Below are positions 35,156 through 44,426 of a stretch of DNA of 64,000 nucleotides, piece after piece (the stretch's first letter is position 1; each line of letters begins with the position of its first letter). The notes beneath the pieces are model-generated. The model did no database searches, was not told the DNA's origin, and worked only from the letters and a program-made list of their open reading frames with translations. Origin of the DNA: Pseudooceanicola sp. (GTDB lineage Bacteria; Pseudomonadota; Alphaproteobacteria; Rhodobacterales; Rhodobacteraceae); contig NZ_JARGNH010000018.1 in NCBI RefSeq assembly GCF_029213205.1, positions 1-64,000 of the forward strand. Direction: 5' to 3'. Made by a program: the position numbers and the translations under genes.

Positions 35156-35971
35156 GTGCGGCAAACCCTAAACGTATCGGAGCGCAGGGTTTGCCACACA
35201 TTGGGTCAGCATCGCTCAACGCAGCGCAAGGTGCCCTGTGGTCTGCCGGACGAAGCACGGCTGACCGCGGACATCACCGCGTTGGCCGAAGAGTTCGGCC
35301 GCTATGGGTATCGCATGATCACCGGACTGCTGAACAACAGCGGCTGGCACGTGAACCATAAAAGGGTCGAACGGATCTGGCGGCGGGAAGGGCTTAAAGT
35401 CCCACAAAAGCAGCCTAAGAAAGGTCGGCTTTGGCTGAATGATGGCTCCTGCGTTCGGCTCCGACCCGAGCGTCCGAACCATGTTTGGTCCTATGACTTT
35501 GTCCAGGACCGGACCCACGACGGCCGGGTCTTCCGCACGCTGAATATCATCGATGAGTTCACGAAGGAGGCGCTGGTGATCCGGGTTAAACGCAGGCTCA
35601 ATTCAACGGATGTGGTCGATGCTTTGACGGATCTGTTCATCCTACGCGGTCCGCCGGAATACATAAGGTCGGACAATGGCGCAGAATTTATCGCCAAGAA
35701 GGTGCGTGCCTGGATCGGTGCTGTGGGCGCAAAAACCGCATTCATCACACCCGGCTCACCGTGGGAGAACGGATACTGCGAGAGCTTCAACGCCCGTTTC
35801 CGGGATGAGCTGCTCAACGGCGAAGTCTTCACCACGTTACGCGAGGCCCAGATCCTGATCGAACGCTGGCGGCGTCACTACAATACGGTCAGGCCTCACA
35901 GCGCTCTGGGATACCGGCCACCAGCGCCCAAAAGCAACGTCCCGATAGACCAACGACCGACCATGCACTAA
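35156..35971 (+). CDS. IS3-family transposase OrfB (DDE integrase)
   Basis: The frame encodes the IS3 integrase core: HTH_21 segment (YGYRMITGLLNNSGWHVNHKR), the first Asp in VWSYDFVQDRT, the second in IRSDNGAEF and the Glu after PWENGYCESFN, then the C-terminal RPHSALGYRPP. Reading continues upstream in frame to at least 35123 (SPSRRRQCIDHVRQT), so it is normally made by frameshift from orfA and not from the GTG at 35156. Confidence 0.88.
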   Translation: MRQTLNVSERRVCHTLGQHRSTQRKVPCGLPDEARLTADITALAEEFGRYGYRMITGLLNNSGWHVNHKRVERIWRREGLKVPQKQPKKGRLWLNDGSCVRLRPERPNHVWSYDFVQDRTHDGRVFRTLNIIDEFTKEALVIRVKRRLNSTDVVDALTDLFILRGPPEYIRSDNGAEFIAKKVRAWIGAVGAKTAFITPGSPWENGYCESFNARFRDELLNGEVFTTLREAQILIERWRRHYNTVRPHSALGYRPPAPKSNVPIDQRPTMH

Positions 35972-36000
35972 CATTCAAACTGGACCACCGGATGGGGGCA

Positions 36001-36330
36001 CTCCACTGCCATGGCGCCGATTTGGAAGGACAGCCGGATTGGCGGTCGGCCGGACCAGATGGCGTCCTGCCTGCACCGCCGCATGACGAAACCGGTCATA
36101 CCTGGCATCATCCCGATGGCGTGCTGTTTGACTACACCAAGCTGGGCGGCAAGGCCGCTCTTGCCCTCCAAGGGGTCGAGTTCGAAAGCGGCATGCCCGG
36201 GTTCGGCGACCAGCTGTCGGACGCCGAAATCTGGAACATCATCGCTTACATCCAATCAACGTGGCCGGAACGTCAGCGCGCTATTCAAGCCGAACGAAGT
36301 GCTGACCAGCGACAGCAGGAAGGCAACTGA
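36001..36330 (+). pseudogene. 3' fragment of a cytochrome c gene
   Basis: The frame enters from the IS end in the middle of the heme site: only CHGADLEGQPDWR remains of the expected CxxCH region. The rest (GHTWHHPDGVLFDYTKLGG, then MPGFGDQLSDAEIWNIIAYIQSTWPERQ) is closely related to the intact cytochrome c at 46.6-47.0 kb. The signal peptide, the first heme Cys and any start are lost. It cannot bind heme covalently as encoded. The following 203 bases to copZ hold no gene that I can support. Confidence 0.8.
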
Positions 36331-36533
36331 ACCGCGTCCGAGAAAGGCGCTGAATATCTTTGGGTCGAGGAAAAGTTGGACTGGTTGTCGAGCGAAGGTA
36401 TGGCGCAATCGAGTTACCGCCCATCCACGGACACATCCATTTGGTCGAGTGCGCTTAATCGACTTGGCACGACAGGACGCTGGGTACGTGATCCGGCAAG
36501 TTTTGCACCAGTAATTGCAGTCCCAAGGGTTAT

Positions 36534-36740
36534 TCAGGTCGCGGCTGGCGCCGATACATCGTATCCGGCGTTTTGGATCGCTTCCGACACCGCCCTGACG
36601 CTGAGAAAACTCTCGACCGAAACGGTATGCGTGCTCAAGTCGCACGAAACGGTCGCAGTTGGGTCAATAGACCTAATCGCCTTGTCAATTGTTGCGGTGC
36701 AATGCCCGCAACTCATTCCCGGAACTATGAAGCTGCTCAT
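36534..36740 (-). CDS. copZ: CopZ-like copper chaperone (HMA domain)
   Basis: This 68-residue protein is a single HMA domain with the metal-binding motif GMSCGHC (about residues 8-14) and the HMA ending (AIQNAGYDVS). It would carry Cu(I) in the cytoplasm to the CopA pump transcribed divergently next to it. The start at 36740 follows GAAGGAGA. A CueR-like dyad lies upstream. Confidence 0.88.
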   Translation of the reverse strand: MSSFIVPGMSCGHCTATIDKAIRSIDPTATVSCDLSTHTVSVESFLSVRAVSEAIQNAGYDVSAPAAT

Positions 36741-36770
36741 ATACGTCTCCTTCTCTCTTATCTTCAGGTG

Positions 36771-36795
36771 GGCGCTTCCAGCGGAGGAAGGTCAA
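36771..36795 (-). promoter_or_regulatory. CueR-like operator before copZ
   Basis: On the minus strand TTGACC (36795-36790) is followed by TTCC-TCCGCT-GGAAG. The half-sites match those before copA but the centre is one base shorter and the -10 (near 36765) is weak. The context GCCCTTGACC is the same as in the copA promoter at 4.0 kb. Confidence 0.55.
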
Positions 36796-36820
36796 GGGCA
36801 AAAAAAATACTTTGAAAAGC

Positions 36821-36851
36821 TTGACCTTCCAGTTAGTGGAAGCCCTAGATA
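36821..36851 (+). promoter_or_regulatory. CueR-type promoter before copA
   Basis: TTGACC (36821-36826), a 19-base spacer with TTCCAG-TTAG-TGGAA, then TAGATA (36846-36851). This is a textbook MerR-family copper promoter. The copA ATG is 28 bases further on behind GAAGGAGA. Confidence 0.85.
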
Positions 36852-36878
36852 TCTTACCCAGAGACGAAGGAGACGCTC

Positions 36879-39398
36879 ATGCCAATCACACAAGACCTGC
36901 GGGTCTCTGTCCAGAACATGTCCTGCGCATCATGTGTCGGTCGGGTCGAGCGCGCGCTCTCGGCGCTGCCCGGGGTCGAAGAGGTCAATGTGAACCTTGC
37001 GGCCGAAACTGCGCAGGTCCGAATCGACTCGGAAACCCGGATACCGGAGCTGATCGACGCGCTGGATCGGGCCGGCTATCCCGTCCGGACGCAGACTATT
37101 CGCCTGAACGTCTCGTCCATGTCCTGCGCGTCCTGCGTCGGCCGTGTCGATAAGGCGCTGGCGGCAGTGCCTGGCGTTCTGGAGGTCAACGTCAATCTCG
37201 CCTCCGAGACCGCAACCGTGACTTATGTCGAGGGCGCGATGAAGATCTCCGATCTACTTAAAGCTGCCACAGACGCCGGCTACCCTGCTCAACCGGCGGA
37301 CAGTGTCTTGCCCGAGGAGCACAGCGCCCGCAAGGCAGGCGAAGCGCGTGATCTGGCCCGTAAGACCGCCTTCGCGGCAACATTGGCGCTGCCGGTTTTC
37401 CTGCTCGAGATGGGTGCACACCTGGTGCCGGGGATGCACGAGATGATCGGCCGCACCATCGGTCACCAGACAAGTTGGATGATCCAGTTCGTACTGACGA
37501 CAGTTGTGCTGTTCTGGCCCGGACGCCACTTTTACGCCAAGGGCTTCCCCGCGCTTCTGAAGGGCGCGCCCGACATGAACAGCCTCGTCGCCGTTGGCAC
37601 CGGCGCAGCCTATCTCTATTCTCTTGCCGCGCTCTTTGCGCCTGCGCTACTGCCCGTGGCGTCCCGTGCCGTTTATTTCGAGGCAGCGGCAGTCATCGTC
37701 GTGCTGATCCTTCTGGGCCGCTGGATGGAGGCGCGCGCCAAGGGCCGCACCGGTGCCGCGATCCAGAAGCTTCTTGGCCTTCAGGCCCGCACCGCGCGGG
37801 TTCTGGTGGACGGGGAGCCGCAAGACGTCGCCATCGAACGGATCGGCACCGGCGACATCCTCGTTGTGCGTCCCGGCGAACGCATTGCGGTGGATGGGGA
37901 GGTCACGCAAGGCAGCGCCCATGTCGACGAGAGCATGATCACCGGAGAGCCGGTTCCCGTCTCCAAGTCCGAGGGCGATCCGGTCACCGGCGGCACCGTC
38001 AACGGCACCGGCAGCTTCCAGTTCCGCGCCACACGTGTCGGCGCCGACACGACGCTCGCGCAAATCATTCGCATGGTGGAGCAGGCGCAAGGCGCCAAGT
38101 TGCCGATCCAGGGCCTGGTGGACCGGATCACGCTGTGGTTCGTGCCGGCGGTCATGGCACTGGCCGCGTTGACCGTTCTGGTCTGGCTGCTGGTCGGCCC
38201 CTCGCCCTCCCTGTCCTACGCGCTTGTGGCCGGGGTCTCGGTTCTCATCATAGCCTGCCCCTGCGCCATGGGACTGGCCACGCCGACCTCGATCATGGTC
38301 GGTACTGGGCGCGCAGCCGAGATGGGCGTGCTTTTCCGCAAGGGCGACGCGCTGCAACAACTGACGTCGGTGAATGTTATCGCGCTCGACAAAACCGGCA
38401 CCGTCACCCAAGGGCGCCCCGAACTGACCGATATGGTCCTGGCCGACAGGGTCGACCGGGCCGACATCCTGGCACTGGTGGCGGCGGTCGAGACGCAGTC
38501 CGAGCATCCCATCGCCGAAGCCATCGTGCGCGCGGCCCAGGCCGAGAACGCGGCACGTCACGACGTCGAGAGCTTCGAATCCATCACGGGCTACGGCGTT
38601 CGGGCCAAGGTTGCCGGCCACGAGGTGCTTGTCGGTGCAGATCGCCTGATGGTCCGCGAAGGACTGAGCATCGGGTCGCTGGCCGAGGCGGAGGGCCGCT
38701 TGGCCGTGCTGGGCCGCACGGCATTGTTTGCCGCGGTGGATGGCAGGGTTGCAGCGGTCATCGGCGTGTCCGATCCGGTCAAACCCGCCAGCGCGGCCGC
38801 CATTGGCGCGCTGCACCGCCTCGGGCTGGAGGTCGCTATGATCACCGGCGACAAGCGCGAGACAGCCGATGCCATCGCACGCGAAACCGGCATCGACCAC
38901 GTGATCGCCGGCGTTCTGCCCGATGGAAAGGTGGCCGCACTAAACGAGCTTCGCCAAGGGGGCCGACGGATCGCCTTCGTCGGCGACGGCATTAACGACG
39001 CCCCCGCGCTGGCACATGCGGATGTCGGTATCGCCATCGGCACGGGAACCGATGTGGCCATCGAATCCGCCGATGTGGTGCTGATGTCGGGCGATCTGCG
39101 CGGCGTGGTCAACGCCTTTGAAGTATCAGGCCGCACGATGCGCAACATCCGTCAGAACCTGTTCTGGGCGTTCGGCTACAACGTCGCGCTGATCCCGGTG
39201 GCTGCGGGTGTGCTCTACCCCACGTTCGGCTTGTTGCTCTCGCCAGTCCTGGCTGCCGGAGCCATGGCACTGAGTTCGGTCTTCGTGCTGACCAACGCCC
39301 TTCGGCTACGCAGGGTCCGTCCCATCATGGAAGAAGCCAGAGCGCGCGGTGGTGAAGAGGCCGCTTTACTATCCCCTAACCCTGTCGCCGCTGAATAA
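36879..39398 (+). CDS. copA: Copper-exporting P1B-1 ATPase with two HMA domains
   Basis: This 839-residue Cu(I) exporter has two N-terminal HMA domains, each with NMSCASC or SMSCASC (about residues 13 and 85). It then has the transmembrane CPC motif (about residue 460), DKTGTVT (about 503), the HP site (SEHPIAEA), GDGINDAP, and YN and MALSS in the last helices. All key residues for Cu(I) transport are present. It is driven by a CueR-type promoter and followed after 13 bases by cueR, making a self-contained sensor-pump unit. Confidence 0.95.
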   Translation: MPITQDLRVSVQNMSCASCVGRVERALSALPGVEEVNVNLAAETAQVRIDSETRIPELIDALDRAGYPVRTQTIRLNVSSMSCASCVGRVDKALAAVPGVLEVNVNLASETATVTYVEGAMKISDLLKAATDAGYPAQPADSVLPEEHSARKAGEARDLARKTAFAATLALPVFLLEMGAHLVPGMHEMIGRTIGHQTSWMIQFVLTTVVLFWPGRHFYAKGFPALLKGAPDMNSLVAVGTGAAYLYSLAALFAPALLPVASRAVYFEAAAVIVVLILLGRWMEARAKGRTGAAIQKLLGLQARTARVLVDGEPQDVAIERIGTGDILVVRPGERIAVDGEVTQGSAHVDESMITGEPVPVSKSEGDPVTGGTVNGTGSFQFRATRVGADTTLAQIIRMVEQAQGAKLPIQGLVDRITLWFVPAVMALAALTVLVWLLVGPSPSLSYALVAGVSVLIIACPCAMGLATPTSIMVGTGRAAEMGVLFRKGDALQQLTSVNVIALDKTGTVTQGRPELTDMVLADRVDRADILALVAAVETQSEHPIAEAIVRAAQAENAARHDVESFESITGYGVRAKVAGHEVLVGADRLMVREGLSIGSLAEAEGRLAVLGRTALFAAVDGRVAAVIGVSDPVKPASAAAIGALHRLGLEVAMITGDKRETADAIARETGIDHVIAGVLPDGKVAALNELRQGGRRIAFVGDGINDAPALAHADVGIAIGTGTDVAIESADVVLMSGDLRGVVNAFEVSGRTMRNIRQNLFWAFGYNVALIPVAAGVLYPTFGLLLSPVLAAGAMALSSVFVLTNALRLRRVRPIMEEARARGGEEAALLSPNPVAAE

Positions 39399-39411
39399 GG
39401 AGAACCTGATC

Positions 39412-39834
39412 ATGAATATTGGAGATGTCGCCGCCCTTTCTGGCCTCCCAGCCAAGACGATCCGATACTACGAGGATGTCGGGCTTGTGAAGCCTCTTCG
39501 CAGCACGAACGGCTATCGCACATTCCGTGAAAGCGATGCGCACAAGCTCGCGTTTCTCGGCCGTTCCCGGGCGCTCGGCTTCAGCATTGAAGACTGCCGC
39601 AACCTTCTTGCTCTGTACGAGGACGAAAAACGCGCCAGCGCCGAAGTCAAGGATATCGCCGAGCAGCATCTTGAACGGATCGACGACAAGATTGCGGAGC
39701 TGAAGGAAATGCGCGCGACGCTAGCACATCTAGTGGACGCCTGTGCCGGGGATCACCGCCCGGATTGCCCAATCCTCGCCGATTTGGCAACGAAACACCG
39801 CGGCGAAGAGCAACTCAAGAATACTGCGTTGTAG
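39412..39834 (+). CDS. cueR: CueR-type copper-responsive MerR-family regulator
   Basis: The 140-residue protein has the MerR winged helix (MNIGDVAALSGLPAKTIRYYEDVGLVKP) and a coiled dimer helix. Near the C-terminus two cysteines, in DACAGDHRPDCPI, are spaced as in CueR, where they hold Cu(I). The start at 39412 follows AAGGAG and sits 13 bases after copA. It is the likely regulator of the 19-bp-spacer promoters near 4.0, 36.8 and 49.8 kb. Confidence 0.9.
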   Translation: MNIGDVAALSGLPAKTIRYYEDVGLVKPLRSTNGYRTFRESDAHKLAFLGRSRALGFSIEDCRNLLALYEDEKRASAEVKDIAEQHLERIDDKIAELKEMRATLAHLVDACAGDHRPDCPILADLATKHRGEEQLKNTAL

Positions 39835-39845
39835 GGTGCGAGCGT

Positions 39846-40262
39846 TTGGCTTGGGCGATCCTCTTTGCGATTGTGCTCTTCGGTTTGAGCGGACTTGTGC
39901 ATGTCCGTGCGATGAGTTTCGTCATGACGGCCACCAAACGCACTCCATTCACACAATTAAGCCGCCTCTTATTTGCCCTCTATACACTCGCGACCGCCCA
40001 CATAGGTGAAGCCGGGCTTTACGCACTGGGTTTCAGTTTCGGCGAGTTCTTAGGTATTGGCGGTTTCGCTCAAGACAACGTCGATTCACTCATGGATGTT
40101 TTCTACTTTTCCATCGTCAATTACTCCTCTCTGGGGCTTGGCGATATTTATCCCACGGGTCATTTGCGCTTTCTTGCCGGCATCGAGGCCCTGAATGGCT
40201 TTCTCCTCATCAGCTGCTCGGCCTCTACAATCTTCCTCGTGGTCACGAGAAAGATGGATTAG
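39846..40262 (+). CDS. Small two-helix potassium-channel-like protein
   Basis: This protein of about 138 residues has three to four hydrophobic segments and a pore region YFSIVNYSSLGLGDIYPTG, with GLGD in place of the GYGD selectivity filter, followed by a last helix. This matches the Ion_trans_2 (two-TM channel) family. No good ATG exists: I chose TTG at 39846 because the first helix begins there, but an in-frame ATG at 39765 inside cueR is possible. It runs in the same direction 11 bases after cueR. Ion specificity is unknown. Confidence 0.65.
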   Translation: MAWAILFAIVLFGLSGLVHVRAMSFVMTATKRTPFTQLSRLLFALYTLATAHIGEAGLYALGFSFGEFLGIGGFAQDNVDSLMDVFYFSIVNYSSLGLGDIYPTGHLRFLAGIEALNGFLLISCSASTIFLVVTRKMD

Positions 40263-40295
40263 GAGCGCCACAAAACCTCATCCCAAAAGAGTTGG

Positions 40296-40317
40296 AACCC
40301 TCCATCGCTGGAAGGTT
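40296..40317 (+). promoter_or_regulatory. CueR-like dyad before the DUF305 gene
   Basis: AACCCTCCA-TCG-CTGGAAGGTT forms a nearly perfect dyad of the copper MerR type, and TTGGAA lies at its left edge as a possible -35. The -10 at 19 bases (TGTTGA) is poor, so binding is more certain than promoter strength. The DUF305 start lies about 45 bases further on. Confidence 0.5.
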
Positions 40318-40361
40318 GTTGATGTTCTGAACGGGGATGGAACAAGCGAAAGGAGCACGTC

Positions 40362-41231
40362 ATGTCATATTGGAGATTTGCCGCCATGATCGCGACCTCG
40401 ACGGTCGTGATGTTCGGGCTGATGTATCTCAACACCTATCTTCTGACCCATGTTTTCTGGTCCGAAACCCGAGCCTATATGGCGCTGTTGATGGGTGCGA
40501 CGATGGCGATCATCATGTTGGCGTTCATGCTTTCAATGTATTCGAGCAAGACCGTAAATGCCGCTATTTTCAGCGGTGCCATCGTCGTGTTCGCCGCCTC
40601 GCTCTGGCTCGTACGAAGCCAGGTCACGGTGGGCGATACCAGCTACATGCGCGCGATGATCCCACACCATTCGATCGCGATCATGACATCGAGCCGCGCC
40701 GATATCTCGGATCCGCGCGTGCGCAAGCTCGCGGACGAGATCATCTATGCGCAAGATAAGGAAATCGCGGAGATGCGCTATCTGATCAACGATATCGATG
40801 CATCCGGCGACACATCCGAGACTGCAAGTGTCGAGAGCCCCCGTATTGTGAGCTTGGATCAAGCCCTGTCAACAGCAAACGTCGCAGTGCTCGACCCCGG
40901 CTTCCTGACGAAGGAGGATATCGCGCAGCTTCTGCCGAATGGCGCGGCGTGCACATTCAACTATACAACCGGCAGTCCGGCCTCACTGGCATTGGGTGAG
41001 ATCGATGGCGCAGCCGTCGGGCTCGTCAAGCTGAGCGGCGATCTCGTACGGGTCGAACAGAATGCAGTCGGCGAATTGGGCACAGAAGGCCTGTCGATCC
41101 GCCTTGGCGTTCCCCAAGACGGTGCTGCGCTCGAAACCGCAGGTACCGAACCGGTCGATGCGACTCTGACGATCGAGCTCGATGCCGGTCTGACCGCCGG
41201 ATTCCGGGGATTCTACAGTTGCGGGGCATGA
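40362..41231 (+). CDS. DUF305 protein with N-terminal membrane helices and C-terminal extension
   Basis: The 289-residue protein has three membrane helices (residues about 5-25, 38-58, 66-84), then a short DUF305 ferritin-like part (YMRAMIPHHSIAIMTSSRA, ADEIIYAQDKEIAEM) with the usual HH and Met residues that could bind copper. A further 110-residue domain of unknown type ends in a Cys (FYSCGA). The start at 40362 follows AAAGGAGC. It is one base from the next gene and probably under the CueR-like dyad upstream. Confidence 0.8.
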   Translation: MSYWRFAAMIATSTVVMFGLMYLNTYLLTHVFWSETRAYMALLMGATMAIIMLAFMLSMYSSKTVNAAIFSGAIVVFAASLWLVRSQVTVGDTSYMRAMIPHHSIAIMTSSRADISDPRVRKLADEIIYAQDKEIAEMRYLINDIDASGDTSETASVESPRIVSLDQALSTANVAVLDPGFLTKEDIAQLLPNGAACTFNYTTGSPASLALGEIDGAAVGLVKLSGDLVRVEQNAVGELGTEGLSIRLGVPQDGAALETAGTEPVDATLTIELDAGLTAGFRGFYSCGA

Positions 41232-41232
41232 C

Positions 41233-42006
41233 ATGAAGCACCATTCAAGCACACAAGCGCAGTCGGCGACGCTGTACCGCATGGTCATGCCGGGCCACCT
41301 CTGCCCCTACGGTCTGAAGTCCAAAGACTTGCTGGAGAGGCAAGGGTATGAGGTCGAGGATCACCCTTTGACCACGCGTGAGGAAACCGACGCGTTCATG
41401 GAAGAGCACGGCGTCGAAACCACACCGCAAACCTGGATCGGGGACGAGCGGATCGGCGGATATGACGACCTTCGGGTCCATTTCGGCATCGATGCGCCCG
41501 AAGACGAACGGTCGGACACATCCTACCAGCCGGTGATCGCGATCTTTGCCGTCGCGTTCCTGATGGCGCTCGGTTTGTCGTGGTACAGCTTCGAGACCAT
41601 TTTCACCCTGCGCGGGCTGGAATGGTTCATTTCGATCTCGATGTGCTTTCTGGCGGTACAAAAACTTCAGGATGTCGAGAGCTTCTCGACCATGTTCCTG
41701 AACTACGACCTGCTGGCGCGTCGGTGGGTGCGTTATGGCAAGATCTATCCGTTCGGAGAGGCGTTCGCAGGTATTCTCATGGTCGCCGGGGCGCTGACCT
41801 GGCTTTCGGCACCGGTGGCCTTGTTCATCGGCACTGTTGGCGCGGTATCGGTTTTCAAAGCGGTCTATATCGACAAGCGTGAATTGAAGTGCGCCTGTGT
41901 CGGTGGTGACAGCAATGTTCCGCTTGGCTTTGTCTCGCTCACGGAAAATCTGATGATGATGGTCATGGGGATTTGGATGCCGATCAGAGTCTATCTGATC
42001 GGCTGA
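41233..42006 (+). CDS. Glutaredoxin domain fused to a MauE/DoxX-like membrane domain
   Basis: Residues about 12-85 form a glutaredoxin-like domain with CPYG (HLCPYGLKSKDLL) and TPQTWIGDERIGGYDD. After a linker come four membrane helices (about 97-250) of the MauE/DoxX type, with a KCACVGGDS segment between the last two. Such fusions probably move reducing equivalents or manage disulfides at the membrane. It follows the DUF305 gene after a single base. Function is inferred from domains only. Confidence 0.8.
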   Translation: MKHHSSTQAQSATLYRMVMPGHLCPYGLKSKDLLERQGYEVEDHPLTTREETDAFMEEHGVETTPQTWIGDERIGGYDDLRVHFGIDAPEDERSDTSYQPVIAIFAVAFLMALGLSWYSFETIFTLRGLEWFISISMCFLAVQKLQDVESFSTMFLNYDLLARRWVRYGKIYPFGEAFAGILMVAGALTWLSAPVALFIGTVGAVSVFKAVYIDKRELKCACVGGDSNVPLGFVSLTENLMMMVMGIWMPIRVYLIG

Positions 42007-42093
42007 AAGGCGGATGCCGTTTTCACATCCCTCAGACTCGTTCTCCCGGCAGGTGCGCAGATCAGGCATCACTGCAAAAAAAGGTCAAGCTGA

Positions 42094-43201
42094 ATGGACC
42101 AGATAATCGAAGCATTCACGACCGGGGCGGCATGCTCTGGAAGGCGCTCTGGGCGCTGATCTTCGGGTATATCATCTCCGCAGGCATCCAGATTTTCGTG
42201 ACACGGGATCAGATGGCGCGTGTTCTTGGCGATCGCGGCGCCAGGAAGGCAGGCATTGTCGGCTTCTTTGGTTTTGTGTCGTCGTCCTGTTCCTTCGCGG
42301 CTCTTGCCGCGTCGCGTTCGATTCTGGTGAAGGGTGCGCATCCGGTCAATTCGATCGCCTTCCTGATTTCATCGACAAATCTGGTGATCGAGCTTGGAAT
42401 CGTCCTTCTGGTCCTGCTGGGCTGGAAATTCATGGTGGCGAATTTCCTGCTCGGCGTCCTGATGACGATCTACGCCTATGCCCTCACCCTGATATGGTTT
42501 CCAAGGGCGCTTGTCGAAAGCGCAAAAGAGCATGCGGCGAAGGCTCAGTCCGACGAGGGTATGGACATGGACCAGACCATGGGGGGATCGTTCCGCGACA
42601 GGCTGCTGTCGCGCGAACGATGGGACCGGATCGCCCGCGCTTTCTTCATGGAATGGAAGATGGTCTGGAAGGAGATCCTCTTCGGCTTCACGGTCGCGGG
42701 TTTCATTTCCGTCTTTGTGCGCAGAGCTTCTGGAACGCGGTCTTCCTGGTCGGAGATGGCGGTGCGCAGGACGCGCCGGGCTTCCTGATCGTTCTAGAGA
42801 ACGCGCTGGTGGCACCGATCGTGGCCTTCTTCACCTTCATCGGGTCGATGGGCAATGGCCCTCTGGCCGCGATGCTCTAGTCGCGTGAGGCGTCGTTCGG
42901 AGGCGTGATCGCCTTTCTCGGCGCCGATCTTGTTGCTGCCACGGTGATCTGGGTGCACGCAAAATATTACGGCTGGCAGTATGCGCTCTATCTTTCAGGC
43001 TTGCTGTACCTGTGCATGGTCGCTGCGGGAATTACGGTGCATTACCTGTTCGCTCTCGTAGGGATGATCCCGACCGAGCGGCCGTCGCTTCAGGAAATGG
43101 TCCGGTTCAGCATCGACTACACGTTCTTTCTCAACCTGATCTTTCTCGTCATCGGGGCAATACTGATCTGGCTTCACCTCAAAAATGCAAAGGAAAATTA
43201 A
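42094..43201 (+). pseudogene. YraQ/DUF318-type permease with two frameshifts and one nonsense codon
   Basis: Reading starts MDQIIEAFTTGAA at 42094, but a missing base near 42130 is needed to continue as LWKALWALIFGYIISAG. A second frame change near 42720 joins GFISVFV to QSFWNAVFLVGDG. The third frame then meets TAG at 42878-42880, where the flanking sequence (GPLAAML-stop-SREASFGGVIAFLGADLVA) points to a lost Trp. With all three repaired the protein is a complete permease with SSSCSFAAL and SSTNLVIELG signatures. Permeases of this family export metals, arsenicals or unknown substrates. Confidence 0.82.
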
Positions 43202-43938
43202 CCGATTGAGGCCAGGAATGGAAACGTTCCCAGAAGCCAGTAGGCAAACCGGGACAATTGGCCGGTCATGATGGCAACGCCCATGATGATCATTGCGACG
43301 CCTGCACCCTTGTAGAGCCAGCGACCGGCCTTGCCGATCTGTCTGACCCGCGCGGCGATGGCGTCGGTGAACAGCGCGGCCAGCAGAAACGGCACGCCCA
43401 GCCCAGCGGAATAGATCGACAGTAGCCAGATTCCGTCCGACATGCCGCCGGAGGTCGAACTGAGTGTCAGGATCGCGCCAAGGATCGGTCCGATGCAGGG
43501 GGTCCAACCAAAGGCGAAGGCCAAACCCAGGACGTAGGCTCCAAGCGGGCGACCCCCCGGAATGTCGAGTGTGAAGCGGGTGTCACGCGAGAACGCTTCC
43601 AGACGGAAGACACCAAGCATAACCAGTCCGAACAGGATGATGATCGCCCCGCCCAGATAGTTGAGTTCAGTGCGCCAGGTCAGAAGCAGCGATCCGAGCG
43701 CGCTAGCCCCGGCCCCCAACGCGACAAAGATCGTGGAAAATCCCAAAACGAAACAGGCGCTTAGCCCAAGTGCGTTGGCGCGCGCCCGCAGGCCGACCGA
43801 TCGCTCCGTTCGCAAATCCGGCTGGCCAGCAATATAGGAGACATAGCCCGGCACCAGCGGCAGGACGCAGGGAGACAGGAACGAGATGGCTCCGGCCAGA
43901 AACGCCGCGAAGATGCCGATGCCGGAAATATCCATCAT
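43198..43938 (-). CDS. ccdA: CcdA-type cytochrome c biogenesis / thiol-reduction membrane protein
   Basis: The 246-residue protein has six membrane helices with the CcdA Cys residues in LSPCVLPLVPGY (about residue 23) and FGWTPCIGPILGA. It passes electrons from cytoplasmic thioredoxin to periplasmic thioredoxin-like proteins, here most likely the two TlpA/CcmG-type proteins upstream. The start at 43938 overlaps the previous stop (ATGATG). It is the last gene of the long minus-strand copper and cytochrome cluster. Confidence 0.9.
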   Translation of the reverse strand: MMDISGIGIFAAFLAGAISFLSPCVLPLVPGYVSYIAGQPDLRTERSVGLRARANALGLSACFVLGFSTIFVALGAGASALGSLLLTWRTELNYLGGAIIILFGLVMLGVFRLEAFSRDTRFTLDIPGGRPLGAYVLGLAFAFGWTPCIGPILGAILTLSSTSGGMSDGIWLLSIYSAGLGVPFLLAALFTDAIAARVRQIGKAGRWLYKGAGVAMIIMGVAIMTGQLSRFAYWLLGTFPFLASIG

Positions 43939-44426
43939 GTGTTTCCATGTCCGCTGAAGGGCCGTGATGCCCACCAGAAGGCAATCAGCGGGATTACGAT
44001 CCATTGCAGTACCGGAGACAGCCCTGCATCAATGACGGGAATGATCGGCATCAGGTCTGAATAGGCCCAAGCCGCGCGGATCACGATGTTAAGCCATTCG
44101 CTGAACAGCGTATATCCCAAACCGAACACCACCGTCAGGACGGTCACCGAGCCTCGTGTCGGAGCCACGAAGGGCCAGCCACGTCCGGTCAGCATCAAGG
44201 CAAGCATCAGCGCGCTCATGGCAATCAGGATGTCGCCACCCGTGCAATGAACCGCAGCGAAGACGATCTCACCCCAGGTGCCCTCGTTCCAGATCGTGTA
44301 GAGCGGCATGTGGGCGAACTCCCAGATCAGATTAGCCGGGATGATCACCGAAAAATACCGACGGAGTGCTGTCAGGGAAATTCTATCCGGCGCGGACTGC
44401 ATGACGCCAATCGCGATATCGCTCAT
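43935..44426 (-). CDS. Hypothetical membrane protein between sco and ccdA
   Basis: This 163-residue protein has about four to five membrane segments and contains PANLIWEFAHMPLYTIWNEGTW, then FAAVHCTGGDILIAMSAL. Both neighbours overlap it by four bases, so it is probably translated with Sco and CcdA. I recognise no named family. A role in copper handling or cytochrome assembly is suggested only by position. Confidence 0.75.
   Translation of the reverse strand: MSDIAIGVMQSAPDRISLTALRRYFSVIIPANLIWEFAHMPLYTIWNEGTWGEIVFAAVHCTGGDILIAMSALMLALMLTGRGWPFVAPTRGSVTVLTVVFGLGYTLFSEWLNIVIRAAWAYSDLMPIIPVIDAGLSPVLQWIVIPLIAFWWASRPFSGHGNT

Larger units (their letters stand above)
33406..36000 (+). mobile_element. 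IS3-family element with a nested IS1111-type insertion
   Basis: The right end is TGGACCACCGGATGGGGGCA (35981-36000). Its complement starts TGCCCCCATCCGG-TGGTCCA. The left end TGCCCCCACTGAAG at 33406-33419 continues as TGGTCCACC at 34796, once the nested element is removed. The rejoined IS3 element would be about 1.2 kb, normal for the family, with orfA and orfB inside. There is no target duplication: the left flank ends TGGAA and the right flank starts CTCC. The flanks belong to two different broken genes, so a deletion or recombination followed insertion. Confidence 0.75.

Noticed and set aside
36376-36993. Long plus-strand open frame across the copZ/copA intergenic region
   Set aside because: It overlaps copZ on the other strand, the CueR promoters and the copA start, and its product has no protein-like features.
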